Shown here: one piece after another, positions 1-12,399 of the stretch
Layout of the letters: the number at the start of each line of letters is the position of its first letter
Numbering within the stretch: the stretch's first letter is position 1
Notes under the pieces: generated by a model
The model's database searches: none
Told to the model about the DNA's origin: nothing
The model's input: only the letters and a program-made list of their open reading frames with translations
Made by a program: the position numbers and the translations under genes
From: Phytophthora sp. 'mugwort'
Lineage: Eukaryota > Oomycota > Peronosporomycetes > Peronosporales > Peronosporaceae
DNA length: 64,000 nt
Assembly (NCBI GenBank): GCA_033558025.1
Contig: JAUCEF010000001.1
Span: forward strand, 1,736,001 to 1,800,000
Reading direction: 5' to 3'

Positions 1-2
1 TG

Positions 3-63
3 CCAAGGCCTTCGACAGCGTGGTGTGGGATGCCCTTGACATGATCCCTGCCGTTGAAAAATA
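3..63 (+). pseudogene. Possible reverse transcriptase fragment at window edge
   Basis: Twenty codons are open from the left edge to a TAG and contain KAFDSV followed by a tryptophan. This resembles the catalytic-core block of non-LTR (LINE-type) reverse transcriptases, where an aspartate-rich strand is followed by KAFD. The fragment is too short for certainty and the rest would lie left of the window. It may equally be a chance match. Confidence 0.25.
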
Positions 64-206
64 GCGTCACCAAAGTCCCAGGAAAAACATCACGCGTACC
101 CAGCGAAACACGTCGCCGAAGCGGAAGTGGGGCTCCATACGAAGGAACCCCGGCTGCATCCGCCGAGTATGAGCCATATTGATATGCTGGGAGTACGCAG
201 GAGCCG

Positions 207-2061
207 CTACCGCCTGGGGCACAGGCCGCAGGAGGTCCCGAACGGAGACAACTCCCGTTGGACTCGGTCCATGGACGCCCAAAATCCATCCAGACGTTGG
301 AAGATCCCGTTCACGTCATTCGTACGACGGTCGACCCGTCCTTCAAGGGCCGACAAGTCATCGGCCAGACGATTCACGTCGTCACGAATCGGCCCAAGGA
401 TCCCAGTGCTCCCGCCCTGGGCGGCAGCAGCCCCGCCCTCACCAAGTCCAAGCACAATCTCCAGCGCAAGGACTCGACGACGAAGAGCGGTGTATTCAAC
501 CACCCGAGGTGGAGCCGAAGGCGGCACCCCAGGTCCTGAACCGAAGGGGCGGCGCCTCATGCTCGTACTCGTTTGAGGGCACCACCGCCCTCCTCGACCA
601 TAATGGAGAGACCCACTACCATGTGGAGCGTGTGCTCCAGGAGCGGTGTGTTCACGGGAAGCGCCAGGTCCGCGTGAAGTGGAGGTGATATTCGAAAGCT
701 GAGTGTTCCTCACAGCCATACGGGCGACCCCAGGCTGACTGCCCGAAGGCTGTCGCGATTTGGAATCTGAATCGGTGGCGGCTTCGTAAGTAGTTCGGAA
801 CTTCTTGCCCGAACGGGGTGTGGTCGTAGAGCCAAGATGATACCCGCGGCGCTCATCATGAGCGTTAGAAGCGGAATGCTTCTGCAGCTCTCGGGAGAGC
901 TACCGTTTGCCTACCAGATGGGCAAACTCAATACGCAGATCTCGGAGGTCAAGGATGACCTCCAGGGTGAGATCCTGCCGGAGAACCTCGAGTTGTCCTT
1001 GTGAGCAGCGCGTAGCCGCTCACTTTCAAAAGACGGCCTCGGCCTCTTGGAAGGAGTCACAGTGTGGGGAAACACAGCTGGATAGCCCCATACAGGTGCA
1101 GACAAGACCGGAGCTCTGGCTTCTTTCGCCGGCTCATGAACTTCTTGAGCGGGATGCTGTGCGGTGCCAAGAGCACGCACCGAGCGATGCTCACGTTTTG
1201 GAACAGGGGCTGCTTGGCTACCAGGTGGCACTCATAAGCGCCCCGAGAAGAGCGCGCACCAAGAAGCACGCGAGGCGGCTGTAGCTGACCCATGTAGGCG
1301 TCGACTCAGTGGGACTCCTCAAGAGGGAAGTGCCCGGGAGCGAAAGGCGGTCCCCCACAAGCAGGTGAAGAGTACTTAGCAGACGATCGGGTCGCCGGGG
1401 CCCGCACTCCCTTATAGCGAACAACCTAGTATTCCGACTGCTGCCCGTCGAGATCGTTGGAGATTGCTCGGCTGACTTGGCCCTCTTCCTCCTCGTCGGA
1501 AGAAGAACTGAAGAGGCCCTTGTTTGTGAGCGTGAGGGTCCCATACCCTTCACGGATTGGAGACATGGAAGCAGCCCGCGCTTACGGCTGACTTCCGAGA
1601 CTGCTGCAGCCTTAGCAGCCTTGACGCGGGCAGTTGCCTCAGCGAGCGTCAAGTTTTTGACCGGAGAATGAAGTTTCTCTTTGTCCTCCTGTGCGAACAC
1701 GGACTCCCCTAGCGCTCAGGCGTCTTGGCGCGTCGCCATCATCTCCGTTGTGGCTAGACAGCTGGGTACGGGACACAAGCGAGTCCGACTGACTCGGGTC
1801 GCCGTCAGACCCCATTGACGAGCGGGATCTCGTTATCGCCCCAGGACATGGGTGACTTGTCCGGGTCCACCTCATAGTTTACGAGGAGCTCGAATCCTCC
1901 TCAAGCGGTTCAGGTGCCTTGGGGATCACCTTGGATGCCACCTTGGTGGATCCCTTAGCGGCAGAGCCTTTGCCGGACGGCTTAGAGCTCTCAGCCTGCT
2001 GCTTAAAAGCCACAGGCTTAGCAAGCGCTTTCGCATCGCTGCCAGACCGAGTCTTGGTCAT
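207..2061 (-). pseudogene. Gag-like retroelement remnant, broken
   Basis: Several minus-strand stretches read like low-complexity structural protein rather than noise. One starts with an ATG at 2061 and is rich in Lys, Ser, Ala and Pro, then acidic. A later one (about 207-520) contains a coiled-coil-like stretch with regular Leu, Val and Arg. Frames change repeatedly. The pattern fits the gag part of a decayed LTR retroelement, and a possible LTR edge lies just upstream in this orientation at 2247. No zinc knuckle, protease or reverse transcriptase could be identified, so the assignment is tentative. Confidence 0.28.
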
Positions 2062-2235
2062 GCTTGAGGCTGATGTGGAAGCCGAGAAGAAGAAGAGTAC
2101 GCGGAAGTGTTCGGGCTCAAAAGGAAATGAGTCGGCTGCGGAAGCCAACCGCAGCGAAGCCGATGTAATTCGACTTGGAGAGTGAAAGGCGGTGATTTCA
2201 TTTCACTCGCCCTGGATAGTCGGTAAACCGAACCT

Positions 2236-2261
2236 AAGTGGGGGGATGTAACGAGGTTACA
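2236..2261. repeat. Possible LTR boundary: purine tract plus palindromic TGTAAC/GTTACA
   Basis: A purine run (aagtgggggga) is followed directly by tgtaacgaggttaca, which is palindromic around a 3-base centre. A polypurine tract followed by TG is the usual left edge of a 3' LTR on the plus strand. Because the edge is palindromic it could also be the CA end of a 5' LTR for a minus-strand element, which would agree with the gag-like remnant. No second LTR copy was found. Confidence 0.3.
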
Positions 2262-3140
2262 TGAAGAGTGTCAAGTCGCTCTTCAGAGGAGGTGTACCCA
2301 AGTACACTAAGTGATGTAGCTAAACAACAGTATGACGTCGACGGTAATGACGTCATGGATAGGTACCACAGGTATGGTACAAAGACCTCAAAACCACTCA
2401 ATAGGATGACATCTAGGGTACTTTATAGGTGACTAGTAGTTAGTATGTAGACACATTAAAAAAAAGGCCATCTATACATATATTCATTCTTAAATCTACC
2501 TAATTTTGATAACAGTCCCACAGGCCAGGAACTAGTGAACTGCCGTTCACGGAGAGTTTGTATACTCTCCTGAAGTCACACTTCTTGTGCGCAAGGTGTT
2601 GTGTTCCCCGCCACACCCTCTGTCTGCCCCTCGTAATACACCGCCGCACAGCATTAGCAATCACAGTAGAAGTCGCGTACATTTCATTAGAGTAAAGCCC
2701 AAGAAACAATGCGTAGGGGCTCCGCCGTACCTGTCGCCACTTTCTGCAACACACAATGTCAGCGCAGAGCTTCTAGTTCACTGCACCTTTTCTTCCGTCT
2801 GCACTTCATAACGCACCGCACAGCAGTGTTAGAGCGCCTTTAGACAAAGAGATACGACCGCCGGCGTACCCTGGTCCGTTGGCTGCGCTGTCGAGTGGCT
2901 GTTACGAAATTGTGTTAGCATTTTGGCGGCTGCATTTTGTCCCTGGATTTATTTATCGAGGTCTAAGATAGACCCCATCTCTCGATTGGCACTCTGTTTT
3001 ACGACTCGTAAATGAGACTAAAATAGACAGCATTCCATCTGCAATTCACAATAATTCCTCCATATTAACCAGGTCTGAGATGGTTAAACCTTCGTTACAA
3101 TTCCTACAACCTATGTAACACCACTTTTGCATTCCAATTA
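2262..3140. other. No gene recognised
   Basis: AT-richer sequence with no convincing reading frame, possibly LTR and flank of the preceding retroelement. The left terminal repeat of element A was looked for here and not found, so that element is truncated or too diverged on this side. Confidence 0.4.
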
Positions 3141-3202
3141 AGTACGATTCCAAAAATTCTCTCCCTTTTTTCTCACTGCAGAATCCGCCGCCTCGAAATA
3201 AA

Positions 3203-4343
3203 ATGGTCGTTTTTCTGTGCGATTGTTGGTGCGACGGGAGCCGCTTTTCCAGTGAATATCGACGCCGGGGAGTCGATGGGAGACTTGAATAAGGAGATTA
3301 AGAAGGAGAAGCTGAACGACTGAAGAATGTTGATGCTGACAAGCTGCAGCTCTTCGTGGCGAAGAAGGGCGACAAGGCTGCCGGACGACGATCCTGCTGC
3401 GCTGGAGTTGGAAGAAGGAAAGACGCATCAAGACATTCAAAAGGTGATCGATGGCGAGAAGATGAAGGCTACGTGGACAATTGGGGACGTATTGATAGCA
3501 AACAAAATGACCAAATGGCGCCGGTTCGCTCCAAAGTCGAAGCAAATCCACGTGTTGGTGGTGGCTCCCCCGCGCGAAGAAGAGACATCCTCTCCACTGG
3601 AAGGGTTGCCATCACGATGTTCCAACCAACTTTCTGGAATGTTCCCAGTACAACGCCGTCGAGAACTCAAAAGCCGAAGAAGCAATTGGCGGAGAAATAC
3701 AATTGTGATTGCGGGACAAACCAGGACGGCGACTCCATGTTGCTGTGCATGGTGATGAATATTTGCCTACCGAGTTCTGTTGTGATTGCATCACACATTT
3801 TCCGACGAGAACACGATCGTCTCAAAGATCGCTTCGTGCAAATCGCGGATATTGACTATACGAAAAATGGCTTGCTGTTGTTCAAACGGATCGAAAGCGC
3901 CTTCGATGATCTCGACATCGCGTTTCTTGTCGACAAAGAAGATCAGTTCATACTGAGGATTTTTAATCCAACAATCAAGGCGCAGCTGCTCGTGGGCAGG
4001 TTGACCCAAAAGCATGGGATGCACTCGGAGGTGAATCCGTACCAACAGAGTGGACGACAAGTACAACTCCAGACTATGATCCATATGCACCGCAGTTCAA
4101 TGTGCTCACAACGTCTGGCCAGTTGGATGGCCAGACACTTTGGTTTCTAAGCGGGTCAACTCTCCGTCTATCAGGCGCTGTTTGTACCACCAGGCACAGT
4201 TGGCCAGAGCAAAGGCGATTACCCAGGGATGGGTGTCGGAAGATTATAACTTTGATGACATCTCGTCAGAAGGGTTCACACTGGAAGAAAAGATGAAATT
4301 GCTATTTAATAGCAATTTGATCATTTCCGGAAGTCCGTCATAG
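3203..4343 (+). pseudogene. Crinkler (CRN) effector pseudogene with HNH-like C-terminus
   Basis: The leader and first codons parallel the Crinkler gene of element B: start with Val, an FCAI-type hydrophobic strand, then LQLFVAKKG where the family has the LFLAK motif. Crinklers are oomycete host-targeted effectors with this N-terminal header and exchangeable C-terminal domains. The header is broken by an early frame change and a TGA near 3,320. The C-terminal part (about 3,660-4,343) differs from the element B gene: a Cys-containing block, then SHIFRREHDR, NGLLLF, FDD and KEDQFILRIFNP. This layout resembles HNH_2-type nuclease domains. Several frameshifts make it non-functional. The domain name is from pattern recognition only. 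Confidence 0.7.
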
Positions 4344-4834
4344 CGATTTCAATGCAATCATTAGCTGCGTTTGTGATACATCCCATACCTCGTCTTCACA
4401 GGGATTTTAAGCAAAAAAAGAATCGGTGCCAAAATGAACTTAAATTTTCATCTTCCTATGAAATCTCTCGGTGACATTGATCCACTGTCTAACAATTTCA
4501 TGGATCAAACTCCCTTAGGTGCGTGGTGAAATCTCAAGGAGCTGTTCAGTCATATCCCATTCACGAAGAAGGTCTATCGTCTTCGCCTCCAATGGCGTAA
4601 CATTCATCTTCACGTACTGGACACTTCATGTAATGACAAATCTTGCTTGCTAGATTGATGTCATAGCGACAGTTACGGTCCTTTGCTGAGAGCCAAAGCT
4701 CACTTGTCCGCTTCTAGAGTCAATGATCGAGTGCGCGCGATTGGAAGTAAGCTACTGATTCGTAGTAAACTCGTAGTAACATTTACTGTAGTTTTTTCTT
4801 ATTCTAACAAATACAAAGTTATTAATATACAAAG
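4344..4834. other. No gene; spacer before small basic protein
   Basis: No convincing coding sequence. The last 30 bases (atacaaagtt, then atatacaaag before the ATG) match the promoter-like sequence ahead of the same gene in element B, where it reads atataaagtt and atataaag. Confidence 0.4.
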
Positions 4835-5037
4835 ATGACGTACTCTCCCGAGCAATACCTACCTGGCTAACAAAGAGCGCATCAAGGAGGCGCAGAAGCG
4901 GTACTATCAGCACACTCGTGAAGCTCGCTTAGGCTATCAAAAGGGGTATGACGACAAGAATAGATCGGGCTCGCAAGCGAGAACCAAAAAACGAACCTAA
5001 TCCAAGTGAAGGCGAACATGAGAGTGAAAACGAACTT
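4835..5037 (+). pseudogene. Small basic protein, element A copy, broken
   Basis: The first codons (MTYSPEQYL) and the later QKGYDDKN block match the intact 70-residue protein at 48,155. An extra base near codon 10 shifts the frame, and the KERIKEAQKRYY part is read in another frame. Function is unknown; see the element B copy. Confidence 0.7.
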
Positions 5038-5049
5038 AACAAATTAATT

Positions 5050-6160
5050 CTTATGATTTTATCCGGAGTTGTTAGGGCAATACGAGTGCCAGTACTAATC
5101 ACTATAGAAACGAATAGCTTGTATATATTTATGCTTCTTCGTTACCTATTTGCTCCAAAACGTCCTTACTTTACCTTTATGATTTGGTACCTGTATGGAT
5201 TGCATAATATCCATTGTGAATGTTGCTTGAGTCTTTAACGGTCAACCTTCGCGCAACAGAGCGACGCCAAATGTCAGCGGCGTTGAGCGGGAACTCAGGT
5301 GCCGCTCATACCAGCCCTCACGATCACTAGCACCAAGTGCCAAGGACTAACGGTGAAAAAAATGGTTCTGGGCCATTACGACATCCACAATTCACAGCGG
5401 TCCTCGTTCTACGTTGCAGTGACGCGAGTGAAAACAATGAAGCAGTATATCTCATGGAGCTGCTGACATTAGAGTTCCTGCAATACTTCAGACCGATAGA
5501 CGAGGCCCTGGCAGAAGCCGCGAGGTTGTTCAATATGGAACGAAGTCATAACACTACATTGAAATTCAGAGCTTCTCCGTGCCTTGGCATGACTTAGTTT
5601 TTTTTCTCACATAAAAAGTCAAACTATGTATAGGCGATGCATGAGCGCCCATACTGAATTAACTACCGAATTCCCCCGGATAAAGAGCCGTCTATTATTC
5701 AATAGAAGCCCTATCTGACAAGCTACCAGCAACTGGTACTAAGCCGTTTCTATGATCGCGAACTCGTCGAGCGCATCAAAGAAGCTCTGCTCAACAGCAG
5801 TTTCGTCAACGCACTCTCTCACGATCAGCCCATTTCACACGAAATAACTCACCGTATACATCGTGACGAGCGATGTGCCACTGCGTTTCATCACTCGAAA
5901 ATCCCGCAGCAGCAACAGACTTGCTGACCACTGCAGCCTCCCACGCACTCCGCACCCACGACGCCACGCGCTCGACTGAAGGCGGGCACGGGTTCCCGCC
6001 TCGCGTGTACAGTACTGCAAGACGTCGGACAGCTTCAGACAATGATGAACTTTGACAGCTTGGCCTTGAACGAGCTGGACCATTTTTTGTGCGGGGGCTT
6101 CTACCCGGGTAAGGTCTTTTATCCGGGGGAACCCGTCAGTTAAAATTCAGAACCTTTCTA
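5050..6160. other. Unrelated filler replacing the zinc-ribbon/FGKY gene
   Basis: In element B this interval holds the zinc-ribbon/FGKY-module gene. Here only its promoter-like leader is recognisable (tctcacataaaaagtcaaac at about 5,605, versus tctcacataaaaagtcaatc in B). The rest (5,250-5,600 and 5,650-6,150) is GC-richer and resembles no element gene, so the gene was lost or overwritten. A reading frame at 5,337-5,597 is open but unrecognised. Confidence 0.4.
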
Positions 6161-9150
6161 TGGCACCATGATATAAAGTCAATCCTGACACAACATCCAA
6201 TAATTATAAAGTCATTCCCCCGAGAATATATAGCCACAAATATATAGCAAATGTGCTGCCTTGCGAACTTGAAGGAATAGAGCGATTAAATATTAATGCA
6301 ATCCGATGGGTTTGCGATTACCGCGTCAAGGTTCGAGGTCAAACTGGGAAGCTGGTATATCTGAGCAACATTACTCCGCCGCGCAATTAAAAGCTGGCTG
6401 TAAATCAGTACAAAGTTTCTATCAAAGGCTTAGCGAAGCGCATATCCAATGAATATAAGACCGACTTCAAGTATCGTTTCTTTAGCGGTCAGCATATGGA
6501 GTCTCGTCTATACGAGGGTATCCAGCCATCGGAGTTCTACGATAAGCTTGAGCACGTTCTCTGTACGCAAACCAATGCATTCAAGATGAATGTTGCTCTC
6601 GGCTACGACCTGATTAGTATCAGCCATGATAATGAAACCAGGTACTTTCACCCGAATCTGGGTAATACCTACGTGTTTAATACTCCTGTAACGGTCAATA
6701 GTAAGGCTGATATTCGAAATAAAATTATTTCGAAAACAGGTCCATGGAGCTGGCTAACAAGCTAAACTACCCCAGCTCAGGATACAAGGTCAAGGCGATT
6801 ACTGGCTTTAAGATTTTCATCTACCGTCGTAACCATGCTCTTCGCGATAACGAAGCTGTCATTCCTAAGATCATTCGCGCAGCAAGCATGTCCTCAATTT
6901 CCCAAGATGAACAACAAATGCGTCTTCCATTGTATTGCATGGCATTTGCTATAAGACCCTTCGATGGATCCTCGTAGAATTCACGCTCAATTGAAGGAGG
7001 TATTCAAGCGCTACGGTTCTTTTAAGGGTATTAACTACACACTGAGTCTGTTCAAAAGCTTTAACTATTGACCTTCTTTAATTCGATGAGGTTGAGGATT
7101 GTTTCCAGCTCCCTATCAATGTTTATAAGACGGACTTCGCTTCAGGGGGAGTTGGATGCATTCGTCGCTCGGACAAGGAGTTTGAATCCATGGCAATTCT
7201 ATCTCATGAGAACTACGCTCTGTACATTAAGAGCATCGATATGCTTCAAAGCAAGTATCAATGCCTTAAATGTGAAATGGTCTTCGTTAGCACTGACACA
7301 ATTAGCGACCGTAAGAAGAACAATACGAGCTTGTCAATATTGAGAGTTTCCCAGCTGTGTCAACTATCTACAGACCGCCTCGGAACTCCATCAAATCAAT
7401 GCTAACGAAGTACTCCTTTAAAACTACGGATCAGTACATCGATCTCTTTATCGTGTATGATTTTGAGGCGATACTAAGCCGACTGGTACCCAACGTGGTG
7501 AAAGCACAGTCTTCACGAATGAGCATTTCTTGTTTCGGTATCGGTAGCTGACAGTCTGTATGGGGAAGTACGATGCTTTGTAAATGATGAGCCAAAATCT
7601 TTGTTAAGCGATATGTTTGATTGCATTAGCAAAGTCAGCCTTGCAGATTCAGGAGTACAATGTTCAAACGTACGAGCCACTTCTCAAGAAGATTATCAAA
7701 GCTCATGGCTTTAGTGGTATGAAATTCCCTGAATTAAAGCTTGGGAAGAAGTGCTCAATGGATGACTTTGATAACTGGATCAAGGATGGCACTTATGCCA
7801 GTTTCTTCGATTTCCATAAAACAATTTTTTCGAGAAGGAGAGGTCTGATTACGGCAGAATCAAGCAACAGCTCGATCAAGTACCTGTATTGGGGTTTAAC
7901 TCTGGTAGATAGATATCAACTTGATTATGAGAGACATATTCACCGTCTTGATACGGAGAACATCAAATCTGTTATCAAGAATCCAAACTACATGTGCATT
8001 GCTATTTCGGGCATGAAGATGCTTGATATTAGCAACTATGCTCCTACTGGAACAAGCTATTAAAAGTATCTTAGTACATATCTCGGTGGATGGAAGTGTG
8101 ATGACAAGATTAAATATGTAATAGCCTTGGTAAGGGGCTATTTCCATACGAGTATATCAAAGCTTTCAAGGTGCTCAACTAGACCATCATCCCTTCCAAT
8201 CAGCCTTCGACAGTGCACCTCGTGGCACCAGCTTTACCAACGCGGACTACGAGCGAGTAAAGCTCGTGTGGAAGCACTATGATATGAAGTTTATCAAAGC
8301 TTTACTCATTTGGTACAATGATTAGATGTGCTACCATTCATCAAAGCTACCGAGGCTCAACGTGAATTATTTAAGCGTTTTAATCTCGACGTGTTCGCTG
8401 ATGGTGTCTCGCTTCCGGGGCTCTCAGTGAAGGTTATGTATCAAAATTGCTTCAACGAGCTCCAACACCCTGTAAAAGCACCCGCTAAGGCTTTCAGATT
8501 CCCGGCTAAACGGATGAGTTTCTATAAGCACCACGATGTAGATGCCAAGCGTGAGTTCAATGACTCTTGATCACTTGGACACGTTGATTAAACAGCAAAA
8601 ATATCTGTGTTGTCTATGCTGATGTCAACTGACTGTCGATACTGCATCAGCCGACCGTAGCAATAACAAATTGGGGCATGCTGATGGTAATGTTCTTATC
8701 TCTTGCGTTCAATGCAACGTCACACGCAAGGACATGTCTCTCAAGTGGTTCAGATTCAAGAAGCTGCTTGCGTTCAACTCAGACAGACTTGTTTATTCAG
8801 TTGATCGCGAGCAGAAGGACACATACGCTAACATGCGCGCAAACATAGCCGGAGGACCATCAATCATCTTCAAACGCACGCCAAACGCAACGAGATAAAA
8901 CTCGTGGCAATAAGGTTTGTAAGAAGATCATCGGCTATGACGCCAATTCTTCTATACCTCTGGGCTCTCGGCAATTATATTCCATGTGGGCGCCTTACCA
9001 CTATCGAAGCGTATCCAGATATGGTTGAGGACATCCAGAACGAGAAAAGCTTCGGGTTTCTCGAGTGTGATATTCGAATTCCAGATAACCTGAAAGAGTA
9101 TTTTAGTGAAATGACTCCCATTATCAAAGATACACTGATCGACTGTACTA

Positions 9151-10893
9151 CAAATAACGACGGAAAAACACGGCCTTGACAGTGCACCACTCTGGTACAA
9201 AAATAATGAAGAGATAGACGACTAAAAAGCACCACGACTGATATTATGCAGCCTCATTGGCTATTACGCCGCTTGTTGAAGTTTTAATGTCAGATGGAAA
9301 CTAGAAAAAGGACGGTATATTTCAGAAATGGGGAATGTTATTTGAAGTTATCTCTGACTACACCATGACGGTGAGGAAGCGAGGAATGTTTTTTTTTTTA
9401 GTTCTTCACCACAGTCGAATCGTTTAAGTCTTCCGATGCAGCGATGGTCTTTTGAACCGCATGTAGCCTTTTTTCAAAGGGTGTGGTTCCCTTCTTAAGC
9501 AGGGAGCGCCACTTACCACGCATCGCGTTCTTAAGTGGACCCATACCCAACACTAGCGATTGACAAACCGAGGTGCTGTTAGAGGGCAATGGGCATACAG
9601 GCGAACATGTTTCTCTGTAATTATCCTTTTTCCTTCGTCACACACATGACTATCAAAATTGTCTAGCAATAAGACAGACGGTCCCTCGATCTCGCACTTT
9701 AGGAGCTCCGTGGCGTAGAACTCCCAAACCCTGTGATCCATCCACGCTTGTTCCTGAACCGTGTAAAAGTGTCCTTTCGGAATTTTCTTGAGCTGCTTAT
9801 TCTCAATAGCACTGCCAGGCTTGCCGCGCATGATGAAAAGAATGGGGAGCTTTTTACCTACAAATAATATCAAATATTTAAGCACATTAATATTACATAA
9901 TAAAATCACGCCAAATAGTAAAATGTACGATAAAAACGCTTACCATCAGCTGGACAGTGATCACATCAGTCATTCGACCAGGCTTCTTGGTGAAGCCAAC
10001 AACCCGCGAGCTCGCTCGACGTCCAATCTCGGCCCACGTGTGTCGCGGAAACATTTCATAGTAACTTGCGGTTTCGTCAATGTTGAAAATAGCGTTGCTG
10101 CCGTACAAGCCGTAGGTCGACCAAAACGCCAGCGTAAATTCCACATGAGTCTCTGCAAGAGCTTCATTTTGTAATTTATCTTCTTGGGATGTCTGGCTAG
10201 AGAAACATGACTAAAAACGTGTTAAATTATAAGTTACCCACAAAATAAAAAACCCATAAAATGTAAAACCTGATATAAAAATACCGATGCATAAATCGCT
10301 GGCAAAGGCTCTCCAATGCCTTATTTCCGCTTAGCTCATTCTTCTTATCGTCGTAGTAAGCATCTAGCCATGCTATATAATTGTCCCTGATAAACACCAT
10401 GAGCGATGTGGTCACAAACTTTTTATATGCTAAACCAAATATATAAAAATATCGTCGCAACAAAACGTACCATTCTCCTGTCGGCGTCATTCCTTCATGT
10501 ATGCCATCAGTGTAGAGAAGAAAGGAAGCATTTCCTTCCTCCCCTGCCCTTTCAGTATCTTAAACTTGGTCGACCCCACAGTGAGGCCTTCGCGCTGCTT
10601 CCACCAGTCTTCCACTGTAGGACGAGGGTATTGCAGCTGCTGAGCAGCTTTGTATACCCCACTCGCTCAATAACGTCCAGTGCTTCCCGCTTCTCTTTGA
10701 CTGTATAAGGCGCTTGCTTTCCCATTTGAAAGTGAGCGCTCTTTGCTGCAACTGGCAAGGAAACACAGGAGCCATCTATTTTAGTGAAAGACAAACACAT
10801 CTATTGATTGGATAATAATACTGTACGGGGTGACAGAACATTATTTTGTTAAGTCATGTTTTGGTGCCGGCCGTCTTTTTCCGTCGTTATTTG
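9151..10893 (-). mobile_element. Pogo-type DNA transposon nested in the element A polymerase
   Basis: The ends are inverted repeats of about 26 bases beginning CAAATAACGACGG, and both sides are flanked by TA (9,149-9,150 and 10,894-10,895), the target duplication of the Tc1/mariner/pogo superfamily. Outside the TA, the polymerase pseudogene continues in register with the intact homologous stretch at about 52,065. The element therefore jumped into A after A was resident. Inside is a minus-strand DDE transposase. Length is about 1.74 kb. Confidence 0.88.
9398..10725 (-). pseudogene. Pogo/CENP-B-like DDE transposase, broken
   Basis: Reading on the minus strand, the N-terminus (near 10,720) starts MGKQAPYTVKEKREALDVI, a Psq/CENP-B-type helix-turn-helix. 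Further on come NIDETASYYEMFP (first catalytic Asp, about 10,090), GKKLPILFIMRGKPG and LLLDNFDSHV (second catalytic Asp, about 9,650). The C-terminal part (MGPLKNAMRGKWR) matches the region after the third acidic residue. The segment 10,144-10,490 is AT-rich and changes frame; it may contain introns or decay. Catalytic positions are visible but no continuous frame exists. Confidence 0.8.
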
Positions 10894-11964
10894 TAACGAG
10901 AAGGTCATTGGTGACCATATTTAATTACGTCGAGACAAGGGAAAAGAATAAAGCCAAGCACGCTAGCAAGTTGATTGGTAGTTAGTTTGGTGAGAAGATT
11001 CTCATCTACACACCATTTCTTAAGTGGTATCTGTCTCATGGGATGGAATCACTTTTGTTTTTACTCACAGCTTCATATAATTCAGTGCTCAAAAGGCTTT
11101 GCTTGATTTATGGATGCGGAGTCCAGCGCACGTCATGTTGGTGATGAGGATAAGAGTAAGGCTATGATTGCGGAGATATGAAATTGGTTGGCAACTCGGC
11201 GTTTGGGCGATCGGGCTATGGACATGAGTAAGCACAAGCAGGTCAAGCACGAGTCGAATGAGGAAAAGATCAAGTCCCGTATTGAGCACTTCGCGGTTCA
11301 TGTCTTGGAGGAGCTGAACAATTCTTGTGAGATATCCATGAAGAAACGTCGTCTGAATAACAAAAACAGAATTAATTTGTCCATTGCCATCTATCAGCTT
11401 AATAAGCTACTCATGCTCGAGTTCTACTACGACTGCATTCATTTCTACTTCGATCGATCCGACTTCCAGTATCACGAGGTGGACATGGATTCTGCATATA
11501 TAGCCTTCAGCTGCAACAATTCATTCCAGGGGTACGTCAGACCTGAGCTACGTGAGCACTTCAAACAGCACAAGCACGATTGATTCCCGCGCGACTATAA
11601 CATGGATGTAGCTAAGTTTGACTGTCGAACTCCTGGTCTATTCAAGGATGAATGGTCATGCGGTGTTATGGTCTCACTCTCGAGTAATAACTATATTTAT
11701 TATCTTCCAGACGAGTCATTAAGGTGAAAGTTTCAGCTAAGGGTGTGCAGCAGAGTCGCAGTCGCAAAGAAGATGTACTAAACTCTTTGGGATTTGAGTC
11801 TGTTGTTCGTGACCGCATCACCCTGGTACTAACAAGGGATTTAGGCTGACAAAAAAACTAAATCAATCATAACATACGGTCCGCTATTTTCCCCACGTCA
11901 TCATATATAAATTATCATCAGTTAAGAATTAGAAGCGTAATAATATTTTATTACACTCCAAATT

Positions 11965-12125
11965 CCTAACAGTAATAATATTTAATTTCCTCGGTAATAT
12001 TTAGATTGGGTTGGCTTAATACCCATCGACAATAACCACGATCAGAAGAATATACTCCTTCGATCTTGGTACCCTTATATTTCCCAAAAGTTAATTCGTT
12101 CGGCACGTTGTCACTTGGGTGTATC
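11965..12125 (-). pseudogene. FGKY-module protein remnant at the right end of element A
   Basis: On the minus strand the sequence reads ELTFGKYKGTKIEGVY, then GYCRWV and QPNL. This is the same module as in the intact gene at 61,340 (ITFGKYKDCSIQRVY, NYCRWL, QPNL), but on the opposite strand relative to the element. It has no clear ATG and ends after about 45 residues. The module resembles the C-terminal domain seen in some exonuclease X-like and viral proteins; its role here is unknown. Confidence 0.6.
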
Positions 12126-12249
12126 TATATACATACCCCCTTAACTTTTTTTAAAATTAATTAATTAGGGGACAATCTGCTGTCTGCCCGAAGGAGCTTT
12201 AACCCTTCTCAGACCTATCTAATAAAGTATGTGTTATTAATAGATGGCT

Positions 12250-12389
12250 CCTAACGCTCTAAGGTTATCGATTTGTCGTCTGGTTAAAAACACCAGCTGA
12301 GCATTAGAAACGATTAAACCCATTCTCTTTGTAAAATAATGCTAAGAAAAAAAGCTGCAGGCGTAATGTTCCAGTATGTATTTACTACA
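12250..12389. repeat. Right terminal repeat of element A, diverged
   Basis: The stretch gcattagaaacgattaaaccc, ctttgtaaaataatgctaag and gctgcaggcgtaatg aligns with the outer part of the right terminal repeat of element B (gcattagaaacggttagccc, cttgttaaataaagctaag, actgccggtgtaatg). The edge, by comparison with B, falls at about 12,389. The next six bases are gactcc. No matching left terminus was found, so the target duplication cannot be checked. Confidence 0.75.
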
Positions 12390-12399
12390 GACTCCTCCA

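Larger units (their letters stand above)
6251..11877 (+). pseudogene. Protein-primed family B DNA polymerase, element A copy, broken and interrupted
   Basis: The sequence follows the polymerase of element B from its N-terminus (CELEGIERLNINAIRW) to the region after motif C, with many stops and frameshifts. Recognisable parts: DFEAIL (Exo I type), the HNH block at about 8,640-8,760 (NNKLGHADGNVLISC, then CNVTRKDMSL), an LYLWALGN motif A block near 8,950, and YHEVDMDSAYIAF near 11,480. Motif C reads DMDS where element B has DTDS, so a key polymerase residue is changed. The gene is split by a pogo-type transposon at 9,151-10,893; the flanking sequence joins collinearly with B once it is ignored. 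The 6,160-6,250 leader carries two ataaagtca-type motifs, also as in B. Confidence 0.85.
3145..12389 (+). mobile_element. Element A: decayed Polinton/Maverick-like virus copy
   Basis: This block is collinear with the left half of the better-preserved element at 46,325-62,445. Shared parts are the leader before the Crinkler gene (3,140-3,200), Crinkler pseudogene, small basic protein, polymerase, and a right terminal repeat at about 12,250-12,389. The capsid, fibre, integrase and other structural genes are absent, so the copy has a large internal deletion after the polymerase. A relative of the FGKY-module gene lies at the right end on the minus strand. A pogo-type transposon sits inside the polymerase. 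The left terminal repeat and target duplication are not visible. Base differences, stops and indels are far more numerous than in element B, so this is the older copy. Confidence 0.8.

Noticed and set aside
3145..3160. Left terminal repeat of element A near the Crinkler leader
   Set aside because: The sequence shared with element B here is the Crinkler leader, not the terminal repeat; no repeat match was found in 2,262-3,140.
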